From assembly GCA_977006965.1 (NCBI GenBank), contig OZ345353.1, forward strand, positions 744,001-808,000: a stretch of 64,000 nucleotides of DNA, in the 5' to 3' direction. How positions within the stretch are numbered: position 1 is the stretch's first letter; each line of letters starts with the position of its first letter. A program made the position numbers and the translations under genes. The notes below the pieces were generated by a model. It searched no databases. It worked only from the letters and a program-made list of their open reading frames with translations, and had not been told where the DNA came from. This document shows positions 1 to 10,131 of this stretch, in pieces. The DNA is from Phymatolithon calcareum (taxonomy: Eukaryota; Rhodophyta; Florideophyceae; Hapalidiales).

Positions 1-447
1 GTAACAAGGGTTGTAACGACTCTTTCAGGTAACACATTTCAACTATTTTGAGCCCGCATAGAAATCGAAATATTTATAGAGATATTTCGATTCTCAAGGC
101 AAAAAATTGACCACTGTGTATAAAAGTGAATAAAAATTTAAATTTTAAACTTTTTGCATCCATTTCCGGCTCTTTGTATAGAAAAATAAAATGTTTCCAT
201 CTTTTGCTCGAGTTTCTTTCCTCAAACATTGACGAGATGTGAATCTGTAAGTTTTGAAATGAAAATTGGAACACCTGTTCCAAGCACCGTTAAGGAGCCC
301 GTACGTGTGAATAGTGGGAGGTTATTTGATACGCAAAAGGAAGCTTCAAAGAATGGTACCAAACTGCCGCCACCTTGGAATTCCAAAAGCCTCTCTCTAG
401 GCCCGGCCCACAAGTAAGATCACATTTGCAGCCAGGATCCGCCTTGG

Positions 448-2409
448 ATGGAAAGTCATTCTCAGCGTCGGTCTGACGCTATTGCAGCAGTCTGGAAACA
501 TCTTTTTGTCATTGTCAAGTCGCTTCATTTGGGAGTCGGCGGTGAAGCTATGGCCTCGAGATCTACTCCCGCCGCAACCGGTGCTCCTTCCTCTCAAGCT
601 GCCGAACAAGAAACGAGAATTACACATCGTGCTGGGGACATGCAGGGTCCGATGACGGTTGAACAGGTGTTGGCTGTATTGGATGGCGTGGTAGAAGAGC
701 TGAAAGACGCGAACATTGCCAAGGAAAAGATGTGGGAAACAGAAATGGAGACCCTGCGCGACCTCATAATGCAGGTCCACACTTGTGTGAGCTCTGCGTC
801 CTACGATTATAGTCAGGCATCGCGTGGCAGCACCCCGAAACGAAAGCTTCCGAAAAAGGCACCTATCGATTCAATTCCCTACATTGGCCTGGTTGAAAAT
901 CCTGATGTGGGACTTGAGGACCTTCTGAGTCTTCTGCTGAACTCGACGGTATGGTATTTTACTCGCCAAATCCGGGGCGTGCGCGGATGGATCGACGAAG
1001 CATCGGAAAACGCGATGAAGGATATGTTTAGTCCGTTCGAAGGTGTCTCTGGACTATCCCTTTTGTTTTTTGCGAAGCGGAATATCGACACAAAAGCTGT
1101 TTTGCGAACTGCAGTTGGAAAGGCATATTCACATCTCATGAAGCTCACGATGGCGAAAAAGGTGTATATCGCTCAGCAGAACTTTAATAGAGGTGTCGGA
1201 GGCCCGAATTGTGCCATGCCGGAATGGTTAAAGTCTTTCAAAGGGCCTTTGAAGACGATGCACCTGGTGGACCAGATACTTGCCGAGAACACCACCGCAG
1301 TCCATGATGTCGGTAAAGAATCTGAGCAAGCAGACGGAAGCACCATGCGGTCAACTGTGAGCTCGGAGGAAGCGGCTGGGTCATCACGACCTCCTCCTGC
1401 GAAGAAGGCAAAAACTTCTAGTAGGGCGAAGAGTTTTAAGGCGAAGGGGACGACTGTGGGTGTGGATGGGTTCGTGACCGACAAGCACGAAGACGTCAGA
1501 AACTATGTGATTAAGCAGGCACTCTCCCGACTGCGACGGGATTTGTCGAGCTCCAGGTGTGCTGCGCGCGAAAAAGCTTTCAAGGAAGTCATGTTTTTAG
1601 TGGAAGAAATTCTTCGGTATGAGGACGCGACCGCGGCTAAGGAACATGGGTATTGGATTGATTTTGACCGTTTTATTGACGACGATCTGCGCCATGTGGA
1701 TGATATTCTGGACTGTCCTGAGTCCCTGTGGAACGTACCTCTGTCATGTATCGACGACAGCGATCCCAAAGCGATGTGGACGGAGAACCGGAAGCGGTTT
1801 GCCGATCTGAAGAAGAGATTTAAGTCTCTCACAGTGTGCTTGCACTACCCTCGACTTGTAATTCGCGAGAGGGATGACAAGAGCGACGGATCGCCAGAGT
1901 GGGACGATAAGGAGCTCGCCCATCAGTCAGCTAAGACTGTGTACCTGCATGATCTCGCGTCAAGTCTTATTTTTGCCGCATTCAAGATGGAATCGTTTGA
2001 CCATATTTTAAGTTGCAACAATGTTGCGCTGCGAGCAATTCACGTACTGGCTGTCGCAATCCTTGGCGTATTGCGAAAAGCATCTGGAAAGAGTTTGACG
2101 CAGGCTGAAACTGCCACAATGGGCGCGTGCACTGCGAAACCTGTGCCGAAGGATGGCAATAACATCACCCTCATGTACGGAGAAAACACGAAGTCTGAGG
2201 GCGACAGCAGGGGCATGCTCATGCGTATGCGCAAGGAAGCCCTTTCAATCTTGTGGAAGAGTTACGTGAAAGAGAAGGGAATGATGGGGCCGGGGGAGAG
2301 CCGGCGATCGTCGCACCTACAGAATGATTCTTCAGATGATGAAGATCAGGCATTGGCGGAATCGACGTTCTGGGATTTCGCAGCGACGACTGGTCGAAAT
2401 GTCATTTGA
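448..2409 (+). CDS. Hypothetical protein, possible accessory gene of a CACTA-like element
   Basis: A single open frame of 653 codons; I do not recognise the family. The ATG at 448 is the first in frame. Another at 550 (MASRSTP...) follows 34 codons that read poorly as protein and may be the true start. Visible features are a low-complexity Ser/Ala N-terminus, a short helical segment near residues 70-110, a basic stretch near residues 315-335 (PPPAKKAKTSSRAK) that looks like a nuclear localisation signal, and an acidic tail (NDSSDDEDQ) near the C-terminus. No catalytic motif is evident. It lies tail-to-tail with the next gene, and the transposase gene follows on the same strand. The three genes could together be one DNA transposon, with this one a DNA-binding or accessory protein. 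That role is inference. Confidence 0.55.
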   Translation: MESHSQRRSDAIAAVWKHLFVIVKSLHLGVGGEAMASRSTPAATGAPSSQAAEQETRITHRAGDMQGPMTVEQVLAVLDGVVEELKDANIAKEKMWETEMETLRDLIMQVHTCVSSASYDYSQASRGSTPKRKLPKKAPIDSIPYIGLVENPDVGLEDLLSLLLNSTVWYFTRQIRGVRGWIDEASENAMKDMFSPFEGVSGLSLLFFAKRNIDTKAVLRTAVGKAYSHLMKLTMAKKVYIAQQNFNRGVGGPNCAMPEWLKSFKGPLKTMHLVDQILAENTTAVHDVGKESEQADGSTMRSTVSSEEAAGSSRPPPAKKAKTSSRAKSFKAKGTTVGVDGFVTDKHEDVRNYVIKQALSRLRRDLSSSRCAAREKAFKEVMFLVEEILRYEDATAAKEHGYWIDFDRFIDDDLRHVDDILDCPESLWNVPLSCIDDSDPKAMWTENRKRFADLKKRFKSLTVCLHYPRLVIRERDDKSDGSPEWDDKELAHQSAKTVYLHDLASSLIFAAFKMESFDHILSCNNVALRAIHVLAVAILGVLRKASGKSLTQAETATMGACTAKPVPKDGNNITLMYGENTKSEGDSRGMLMRMRKEALSILWKSYVKEKGMMGPGESRRSSHLQNDSSDDEDQALAESTFWDFAATTGRNVI

Positions 2410-2505
2410 TTCCGGGTATGTTTAAGATTTTTTGTGTTGATGTGCGATTATGTTGTTGAAGATTTTGTTTATTGTATGTGTAGGTGTTGTGGAGGGAGGA
2501 ATATT

Positions 2506-3687
2506 TCATCTAGTTACACAATCGCTGTCACCTGCACTGCTAGAATCAGGCGGTGACACGAGTAGCTGATTCAAGTAAACATTCCGTACTCTGGTGGAAA
2601 AAGCTTTGTCTACAGTTGAAGTTAGTATTTTGCTTCTCACCACAACTGCCGGAATGAAAGCACGTAACATACCACAAACCCGTGTAGGAGGGCCACAGTT
2701 CTTGTGTCCTTTCTCCTTGCTTTGCTCCCACGATAAAGAAAATACAAATTTGTCAGGACACGGACGATTCAAGTCGCTTTTGCGAGTTCTACTTGGTAAG
2801 CTGCTATCACCGTCATTATTCGAGAGTGCCTGTAGATTCGACAAAAAATCGTGCGATTTGTCTTCTTCGAATCGGAAACCAGTCTCCCAGCAATTGTCTC
2901 GCCTTGACCATATTGCGCGTTTCTGTACGAGTGTAGGACAGGTATCCAATCGAAATCGCTCCGAAAAACTGCGTCCGAGAAGTATAGCTCTCTCCCGAGG
3001 TACATCTGTAGTTGTTTGGGGTGTAGTAAGTGCGACACCAAGGACTCGAATTGCTTGCAGCTGGTGACTTGTAAAGCGCTCTCTATACATTGCCTTTTCC
3101 CTATCTGCAACATCAACTTCTAGCGCTTCACATAAGTCGTAAAAAGAGCGATAGACAATTTCGAATCGGCTCCCAGTTTGCGATTTAGCGAGAAGTGTGT
3201 AATATTCTGATGGGAACACTTTGCAGGATGATGACGATTTGCGGAGCGAAGACATAGCAAGCAATCGGAACTCTTGTAGAGTGCAGTCAACGCCCTTGGT
3301 TCTGATAATTACCTGCTGTACACTGTTTCCCGCCGTAATGTTCGAGTGTCGATTGCTTGTCTCCGAAAAGGGACCTGTTAGGGTACGAACGAGTTGAACT
3401 GCGCTAAATAGCTTGGTTCTCTCGAGTGAATGTGCGTTTCGAACCTCGTCGTCGTGAGCCTTCGATGTCGCTCGGTCTGCAAAATCCCGCTTCAAACGAG
3501 AGCAATCTTCGGCTACTTGGTCTACACGGCAGGAGAGCTCAGCATGAGACTGCCTTAGATCCTTAATGTCGTGACATGGCTCTCCGTGCAGAGGACTTTG
3601 CAGTCTGAAAGCAGATTCCAAAGCACGAAAAGGGTTTGGGCTTGTTATCGATGAGTAGTCCATCGGACACCGCGAGCTTTCGCCCAT
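2506..3687 (-). CDS. Hypothetical protein, 393 aa
   Basis: An open frame on the minus strand that I do not recognise. The first ATG gives MGESSRCPMDYSS and about 393 residues. The frame stays open upstream to about 3741 but only with a GTG, so an upstream exon is possible. It contains a hydrophilic, probably helical stretch near residues 30-90 and Ser/Arg/Lys-rich segments, and no recognisable motif. It is convergent with the 653-aa gene (stops about 100 bp apart) and divergent from the transposase gene, about 300 bp away, so both could be expressed from one bidirectional region. The position suggests an accessory gene of the same transposon. Function unknown. Confidence 0.45.
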   Translation of the reverse strand: MGESSRCPMDYSSITSPNPFRALESAFRLQSPLHGEPCHDIKDLRQSHAELSCRVDQVAEDCSRLKRDFADRATSKAHDDEVRNAHSLERTKLFSAVQLVRTLTGPFSETSNRHSNITAGNSVQQVIIRTKGVDCTLQEFRLLAMSSLRKSSSSCKVFPSEYYTLLAKSQTGSRFEIVYRSFYDLCEALEVDVADREKAMYRERFTSHQLQAIRVLGVALTTPQTTTDVPRERAILLGRSFSERFRLDTCPTLVQKRAIWSRRDNCWETGFRFEEDKSHDFLSNLQALSNNDGDSSLPSRTRKSDLNRPCPDKFVFSLSWEQSKEKGHKNCGPPTRVCGMLRAFIPAVVVRSKILTSTVDKAFSTRVRNVYLNQLLVSPPDSSSAGDSDCVTR

Positions 3688-3986
3688 GAGAAGCGGTGTA
3701 CAGCCTAGGCTGTGAGTGGATTCTGGGAAGCAGTCCTTCACTGTGGGAGTGCAATGACTAATTAGTACTGGCGGTCTTTGTTGACAAATAGGGGTAATGA
3801 TTGAGGAAAGAGACTTGGACCATTCGAAAAACTATAAGACTATGATCTTACAGATACATTCACTCATAGTTCTGCCTGTGACACAGAGCTCTGAGCACAT
3901 TTTATCTCTGAATATAAATTCTATGGTCCCGATAGTATGAAATACTGTGGGTTTCTCGCTATTTGAGCCTGTACAACTTGGTTTAC

Positions 3987-6900
3987 ATGGGACGGCACTT
4001 CAGATCCAATAAACGCATCATCCATTCTCCGATTTCTCCTACACTCAGAATATCCAACGAGCTCCTAATGAAGCGTTCAACTCGTCGAAGGCGACGTCGC
4101 CAGAACCTCTTCCCTTCCAGTACGGAAAATGCGTTCCATGCACTCGGATCAAGGGATTCATTATCGCATAATGCACACAGCGCGCATACAGAAAGCATTT
4201 CCGTGCCCATTTCTCCTCCTATGGTCCCATCTATCAATCTTCGTGCTGGAATAAGATCAGAAGAAGATCCAGAATGCTCTAATGAGCTGGGAGAAGACGT
4301 TGTTCAATCTCCAGAACAATGTCAGCGGCACATTTCAGAAGAGCTACCAGACGAAGAACGCGCGCAGGATGTCGGAAAGAGCGGTGTCGTGAGAACTATT
4401 GGAAACTGGCGCGTGCTGTGGTCTCTTCTCATGACTCATGGAAGCCGCCACCTGACCAAGGATCAGTTTCAGTCCATTCGAGTGTTTGCAGATGCTGTTT
4501 GGCGCTTGCCTAGAGCGTCACAAGCATTCTGGATGGAAGAAAGATTCGCAGAACATGCCGACATCATGTCACATCGAAACGTGTCCTCTCTTCCCCATTT
4601 CAGCACACTGGCCAGAGTTTGGCGACCATTTTTATTTCGCTCGCTTGCTCCGAGGTATTTAGACTGCTCTGTTCCCGTTGACGCGACAAAGGCGGGTGTC
4701 CGAAAACGTCCGTACAGTTCAGATGAGGTACCCCAGACGTTGGTTCGAGTCGTTCTTCCGAGCGAATACGCCCGCGCGGACGTCGCAACTCCTGATGTTT
4801 TTGATGCGATTTGCAGCACGAGCCTATCTTACCATCGGGACAGCGGTGTGTGTCATGGTCCCCCTAGAGGCCTAAGTTCTGAATGCATCGATGTAGTTCC
4901 AGTTATTGCCGCGCGTCGTTGGTTCTATGGTCAACCGGACTTCATAAACGTCGATTATACTTCCTGTTTGGGAGCGTATACTGGATTCGGTGAAGTGGGA
5001 GATACTCTCCATCTAACAGTCATATATTCTGACGGCCTCGACGAACGAGTCAGTAGATGTTTTGCCACCAATACGCAAGAATATGGAGCCGTCCGCTTGG
5101 AAGGACTTATTTGTCACGTCTGGACAGTTCATCATGAGAAACGACATCATGATGTCGAGTTCGCTGACAAAAGAATTCACTTACTCTCGGATTGGGATAG
5201 AAAAATTGCGGGGTCTTTCAACTTCATCACCTACACATCGCCTGGCGACGGCATCAATGTTGAAATACCTGATGTTCCGGATTTGCGGGATATTGAATTA
5301 TCGGACTCCGATGACACCACCACGGGCCCACGAAAAAACAATTTTCCAATACTGACGGAGGCCCGCCGTGCGCGTAGAGCCGCATTGAAACAACGAAAAA
5401 CTCTTCTGGACAATGAATGGAGAGTATGGCAGAAGCCGTTGCTGAAACCAGGGGACATTGTCGCCATGCTGAAGCCATCTTTTCAAAACCGGACGCAAGG
5501 TACAGTTCTTACTTCCACAGACCGCCAGGCGAGACTACTTCTTGTTCAACGGTTTTGGATAGAGAACGAGGAATGCAGTCGGCATATATTGTGGATTCCT
5601 GGTGGAAGATTTGTTGACGAAACCGTATACAGCCTTTTATCTCGAAATGCTGTTTTGCGTTCGTTTTGTGACCCTTTTCTCGACTCAGAACTGTATTTGC
5701 CCGTCAGATCTGTGGAACTCGTAGCTGCACACGGTGCTGCTAGGGGACCATTGAAATTCAAGCCAGTGAGTAGCCTTGGTACATTGTCCACCGGCGAGCC
5801 GTACTGTGTCTACAGATTCTTGCTGTTTTGGGACGGATTCGAGATTCAAAAGGGAAGGTCCGTGTCTGGGGATGGCGTCTATCTGCTTTGCCTAAATCTG
5901 CCAACACAGGCACGGTCTAGCCCTAACGCGGTGCGAATAGTCAGTTTAACGCCAGCAGGAGTTAAAGCCGACGTTATTCTTGCAAAAATAATTGCCGATA
6001 TTGCGGAAGGTATGAGCACGGGATTTGTGGACACTGATGCGAATGGCACCCAGCGCAGAATATTCCTTGACCTTGTTGGATTTCTAGGTGACACCCCCGC
6101 CATTAATGCAGCGCTGGATATTCTCGGACACACCGGTGCAGCATGTTGTCATTTATGCCGATTTGTTCGACGATCAGCTACGACTGTGGGAAGTAGATTT
6201 TCCGCAAAATGGCAGAACGGTTCTGTTTCATCAACGGCGCGGTCTTTCTATGCACATACAGCGGTTCGCGATTGTGACGCACAGCACGAGGCATTGAGAC
6301 TACTTGGTATGAAATCAAATTTGACTTCAGCAAACACGGTCCTCCACTCCATGCGTTCTCAATTGCTAATCGCGGCCAAATCGATTTGGCACACAGATGA
6401 TGGGCTTCCAGTCATTTCTTTTTCCTTCGACCCCTACCGCTCGTGCATTGTCTCCCCTGACCATCTGCTAACTGGACATATCCGGGAATGCATAAATTTG
6501 GGTTTTAAAATGCTTCCAACTGCAATACATCGATCCCTCTGCGAAGGCTATATGATTGCTCTTTTGGCCCAATGCGGTCTTCCCACACAGAACCGTTTAA
6601 TCGATCCGGTGAAGAAGACGTTATTCTCTATGTCTATGTCAGAGCTTTATGCTCTATCTCTTGTCGCTGGCCCGGCTCTTCAAATGGGTTGCGCTGCAGC
6701 AGAGACAGATTCTAGCGGTTCAGATATTTCATCTAACTGTACGTCTGCTATTGACCTTGTGCAGTCCTCTGCTGATCTGGTCACTGAGATGCGGTTCCGA
6801 CCTCAGCTAGAGCGTGATGGTTCTGATGAAGGCAGGGCCTATGAGTCCAATTGTGGTGCTTCTTACATTGAACACATTCAGAACATCACCAACAAACACA

Positions 6901-8081
6901 TTGCTTCCGTGGAGTCTATATGTACAATGGACGATGAAAATTTATCGCGTCTTAATGACAACTCGACCTCTAAATCTCGCCGAGCTGAGCTTGAAAAAGA
7001 GTACAGCTCATGCATGAAAGCGATTAAGCAGGTCGATAAGCCCAATCTCCACCGCTTATACGAACTTGTCTACACATCTCTACCAATGTTCGGGAACATC
7101 TCTCTCTTCGGCGAGCTCGTGCTTGAGAAGGCCCATCAAGCGTTAAAGCGAGCAATACGCCAATCTAACAACAGAGATATACAGCTACAGTCAGTGCAAA
7201 GTGCTTTGTTCGACGATTGGCAGGGGCGCCTTACCATGTCTGCAATCTCAGCTCGAGAAGGAAACATTAAAGCTGTTCGAGCTTGCTTTCGTCTACTGTG
7301 CGGAAGAGAGGCACTGCTGGAAAAATCAGGCAAAGTGAGTTCCACTATGACCCAACAAGTAACTCGCACTTTCGGCCCCGGGATGAGTATCATATCAGAG
7401 CTGCAAACGCAAGGAAAGTCCGTATTATCTGCTCGCTACGGACCATTGCATATTCCGAAATGGACTCTAAAGAAACCAATAGAGCTAGTTCTACCTACCT
7501 CAGTGGAAACTTCTGTCCCATTCAGGCAACCATCTCTTAATCTCGTCATGACTTGCTTTTCTGCGCTGCGACGGCATTCCGGAGTCTCATTCTCCGACTC
7601 AGTCATTATCAAGGGCTCTAACAGTGTGGCAGGTTCGATAATTCGCCGCGGAGCCATCATTGAAGCCGTCACACTGGGTCCCTCCACAAGTTCACATCAC
7701 TTTCCCTATGTACTCCGCAGAGGCCTCAACCTTCCGCACCCGGATGCTCCTTCTCTCTGGTGTGTGCAAACGCTTTTCGCGCTTGGGAATGCAAATAACT
7801 ATGAAAAAGTTTTTGCAGCCGTGACTCCTTGTGCGCGCGTACCGGAGGAGATTTTTCATGGAAAACCCATTTTTCACCTGCCCGACGTGTCAAATCTTTC
7901 TTTACTTGAATTGGATCGGTACACACGACCAGTTCCTGAGATGCATGTTTGCTTCCCGTCAACCTGTCAGTTAAACGTTTCTCAGGGGGTTATTCAACAC
8001 TGTGCCGGAGCCTCACCATTACGAGGCTCAAAATTCATCCTAATAACCCGTCGAAACGGATTTCCTCCCCGATCAGGATAG
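3987..8081 (+). CDS. Large CACTA/TNP2-like transposase (Transposase_21-like)
   Basis: An uninterrupted frame of 1364 codons from the ATG at 3987 (MGRHFRSNKRIIH). The central part resembles plant TNP2/CACTA transposases. Near residues 608-625 is an LLFWDGFE segment. It is followed by a hydrophobic strand with LNLP and a VSLTPAGVKADVI segment, then FLDLVGFLGDTPA near 700 and a Cys pair (ACCHLCRF) near 718. Known TNP2 proteins have the same order: Trp-Asp-Gly strand, Gly-Asp-x-Pro-Ala, then C-x2-C. The two Asp (WDG and GD) are likely catalytic. The N-terminus is Arg-rich (RRRRRR near residue 35). The frame is intact over 4 kb, so the element was active recently. I could not find both terminal inverted repeats because the left end probably lies before the window. 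Superfamily assignment is moderately sure; the precise family is not. Confidence 0.65.
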   Translation: MGRHFRSNKRIIHSPISPTLRISNELLMKRSTRRRRRRQNLFPSSTENAFHALGSRDSLSHNAHSAHTESISVPISPPMVPSINLRAGIRSEEDPECSNELGEDVVQSPEQCQRHISEELPDEERAQDVGKSGVVRTIGNWRVLWSLLMTHGSRHLTKDQFQSIRVFADAVWRLPRASQAFWMEERFAEHADIMSHRNVSSLPHFSTLARVWRPFLFRSLAPRYLDCSVPVDATKAGVRKRPYSSDEVPQTLVRVVLPSEYARADVATPDVFDAICSTSLSYHRDSGVCHGPPRGLSSECIDVVPVIAARRWFYGQPDFINVDYTSCLGAYTGFGEVGDTLHLTVIYSDGLDERVSRCFATNTQEYGAVRLEGLICHVWTVHHEKRHHDVEFADKRIHLLSDWDRKIAGSFNFITYTSPGDGINVEIPDVPDLRDIELSDSDDTTTGPRKNNFPILTEARRARRAALKQRKTLLDNEWRVWQKPLLKPGDIVAMLKPSFQNRTQGTVLTSTDRQARLLLVQRFWIENEECSRHILWIPGGRFVDETVYSLLSRNAVLRSFCDPFLDSELYLPVRSVELVAAHGAARGPLKFKPVSSLGTLSTGEPYCVYRFLLFWDGFEIQKGRSVSGDGVYLLCLNLPTQARSSPNAVRIVSLTPAGVKADVILAKIIADIAEGMSTGFVDTDANGTQRRIFLDLVGFLGDTPAINAALDILGHTGAACCHLCRFVRRSATTVGSRFSAKWQNGSVSSTARSFYAHTAVRDCDAQHEALRLLGMKSNLTSANTVLHSMRSQLLIAAKSIWHTDDGLPVISFSFDPYRSCIVSPDHLLTGHIRECINLGFKMLPTAIHRSLCEGYMIALLAQCGLPTQNRLIDPVKKTLFSMSMSELYALSLVAGPALQMGCAAAETDSSGSDISSNCTSAIDLVQSSADLVTEMRFRPQLERDGSDEGRAYESNCGASYIEHIQNITNKHIASVESICTMDDENLSRLNDNSTSKSRRAELEKEYSSCMKAIKQVDKPNLHRLYELVYTSLPMFGNISLFGELVLEKAHQALKRAIRQSNNRDIQLQSVQSALFDDWQGRLTMSAISAREGNIKAVRACFRLLCGREALLEKSGKVSSTMTQQVTRTFGPGMSIISELQTQGKSVLSARYGPLHIPKWTLKKPIELVLPTSVETSVPFRQPSLNLVMTCFSALRRHSGVSFSDSVIIKGSNSVAGSIIRRGAIIEAVTLGPSTSSHHFPYVLRRGLNLPHPDAPSLWCVQTLFALGNANNYEKVFAAVTPCARVPEEIFHGKPIFHLPDVSNLSLLELDRYTRPVPEMHVCFPSTCQLNVSQGVIQHCAGASPLRGSKFILITRRNGFPPRSG

Positions 8082-9430
8082 CCATGTTCATTTAGAAAAT
8101 ACATTCTCCCCTCAGTTGTTTTTATATGTCTTCGTCAAATAATCGATGATTGTGTGCGAACGTGCGAAAGTTCTGTACCGAAACTATAGTAGTCCCAACC
8201 ATTGCAATTCGTAAAGAAATATTATGCATGAACTTTCAATAGCCGGCGTATTGCTTGAGGGTTACGTTCCAATTGGCTCTACTGCTCCTATGCCAAGAAG
8301 GAATTCGCTTTCGCACATCGAGGTCGTGTTCTGCTTTGGGAGTATCGCTTTTACCGCCTTCAAGATGCCAACTTTTCCTCCAACGAACGCAAACGTTGAG
8401 CTTAATTAAAAAGCAGGACTTCCCGTGCCGCTATAAGTAGACCCCCGCCGACTGGTCTGGCCATTAATGCATGCCAAATCAACTGCAGTAGCAAGTCTGC
8501 CAGAGTGTTGCAGATAGTATAGGACAGTGCAGGATTCAATCGTCAAGCAGATTAATCGTTGGAAAAGCACTTTATTACGTAAAGACAGACGCACAGCGAC
8601 GTCAGTTTGCCAATGTAATTGTACACACCGTATGGCCTTTGCAACGATGAATACATCCTTAAGTATTGTATTGGAAGTGGCGCAGGCTACGATGTTCTCC
8701 AAAATACCACATTACACATGTGTTCCCATGGTAGGTTATCACAACCTCGCAGGGTTGTGAAGACAAAAGGTGTGAGTCATGGCAATATACCCCATTCCTT
8801 GTTGTGACTCGTTCCTGTGAATACATCACGCCAGATTTTCTATTACTGTTCAACACATATCAAGGCGATGTGAAGAGAAAGGAGATGTGTCTACATTGGT
8901 AAATTTTGGGAGCTCGTGGATCAACCGCAGCGCTGAGCTGAAATGTTAGAGGCTGGAGCTGAGGAGGGCAATATCCATCCACAGAAACATGAACGCGTTC
9001 ATCTATTTAGCGACTCTGCCATCAGTGGAACCTGCAATAGCCTAGGCCCTCGCTAAGCTTCTCTAGATGTTCGCAGCTCAAGCAAACTTCCATTGCAACA
9101 ACAATTTCACGTCGAAGCGAGGCCTGTGGGACAGTTCCAAGTGGGGTGCGTATGTCCCATATGCGTATGTATGCTAATGCCGCTTCTCTTTTAAAAGACT
9201 CTTGCATACAACGCAAACAGATGTAGCAACATAGCATCTCCTGGGAAAACCAAGGAGCCAAAACCTGTGGTCCATGAGATGGTACAACATATAATTCGGT
9301 GGGGTCAATGCCCCAGCCAGAGTAAATGTGAGAAATTTGGAAGAAGTCTATGCCGCTTGCAAACCCTACCATCTACATCTACGATATAGTCGGAGCATAT
9401 ATATATACACCCTACCACACCCATAACTAC
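8082..9430. other. Intergenic, no recognised gene
   Basis: No convincing coding segment on either strand. A short inverted repeat lies near 8742-8760 (CACAACC, 5-bp spacer, GGGTTGTG). This should include the right end of the CACTA-like element, but I could not identify its terminal repeat. Confidence 0.5.
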
Positions 9431-9990
9431 AGTAGTGTCTATAAATCACTTAGATAATTTTCCTTTGTCAGCACGAAGATGACGACGTCTTCCCGCTGAC
9501 AACGCAAAAATTTCTGTGCAGATTCACCCCTTCTACACTCACAGCTATAGTGCTGACTTGAAATAATTAAGAGACTTTTCATTTGTCGGCATGAACACGG
9601 GGCCGTCTTCGTGCTGACAAAGCAAAATTTCCGCGCGGATACACCCCTGAAACACCCACAGCTACAGTGCTGCCGTGAAATCCTTTAGCGAAATTTCCTT
9701 TATCAGCACGAGGAGTGCCCCGTCTTCGTGCTGATAAAGGAAAAATCCGCGCGGCTTCACCCCTGTACAGCCAAAGCTACGTTGCTGTCTTGAAATCATT
9801 TAGAGACTTTTCCTTTGTGAGCACGAATGCGAGGCCGTCTTGGCGCTGCCAAAGGTAAATTTCCGCCCGGATTCGTCCCTGCTACACCCGGAGCAACATT
9901 GCTTTCTTTAAAATATTTACAGAATTTTCCTTTGCCAGCACGAAGACGGCCCCGTCTTGGTGCTGACAAAAAATTCCGCGCGGACACATA
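9431..9990. repeat. Tandem array of five ~117-bp units, each a potential hairpin
   Basis: Five head-to-tail units are recognised by a GCACGA-like core starting near 9471, 9589, 9706, 9821 and 9938 (spacings 118, 117, 115, 117). Each contains an inverted repeat. In the third unit the arms are 18 bp and perfect (9694-9711 and 9726-9743, TTTCCTTTATCAGCACGA on the left) around a 14-nt loop; the other units are imperfect versions. Between hairpins lies a semi-conserved linker (CCGCGCGGA..CACCCCT..CACAGCTACAGTGCTG). The length of the repeat, the divergence between units and the lack of a fixed repeat/unique spacer pattern rule out CRISPR. It may be a transposon subterminal array, a satellite or a small-RNA cluster. 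Confidence 0.85.
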
Positions 9991-10078
9991 ATAATTACTG
10001 CGGGCATAAAATGCTTTGCTGACATGTGACTCATGGAAAGGTGCAACAGAATCAATATGTATAAATGCAACATAATGA

Positions 10079-10131
10079 CGAGCAAGAGCCATGACTTGAT
10101 AGTTGAGCTTTCGAATCATGGCTCTTGCTCG
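10079..10131. repeat. 16-bp inverted repeat overlapping an ORF start
   Basis: Perfect arms of 16 bp (CGAGCAAGAGCCATGA at 10079-10094 and its complement at 10116-10131) around a 21-nt loop. The ATG of the following ORF at 10118 lies in the right arm, so the structure could hide the start codon in the mRNA. It sits directly after the hairpin array. Confidence 0.8.

Noticed and set aside
9431-9990. CRISPR array
   Set aside because: Unit length about 117 bp, units diverged throughout, no constant repeat with unique spacers, eukaryotic context.
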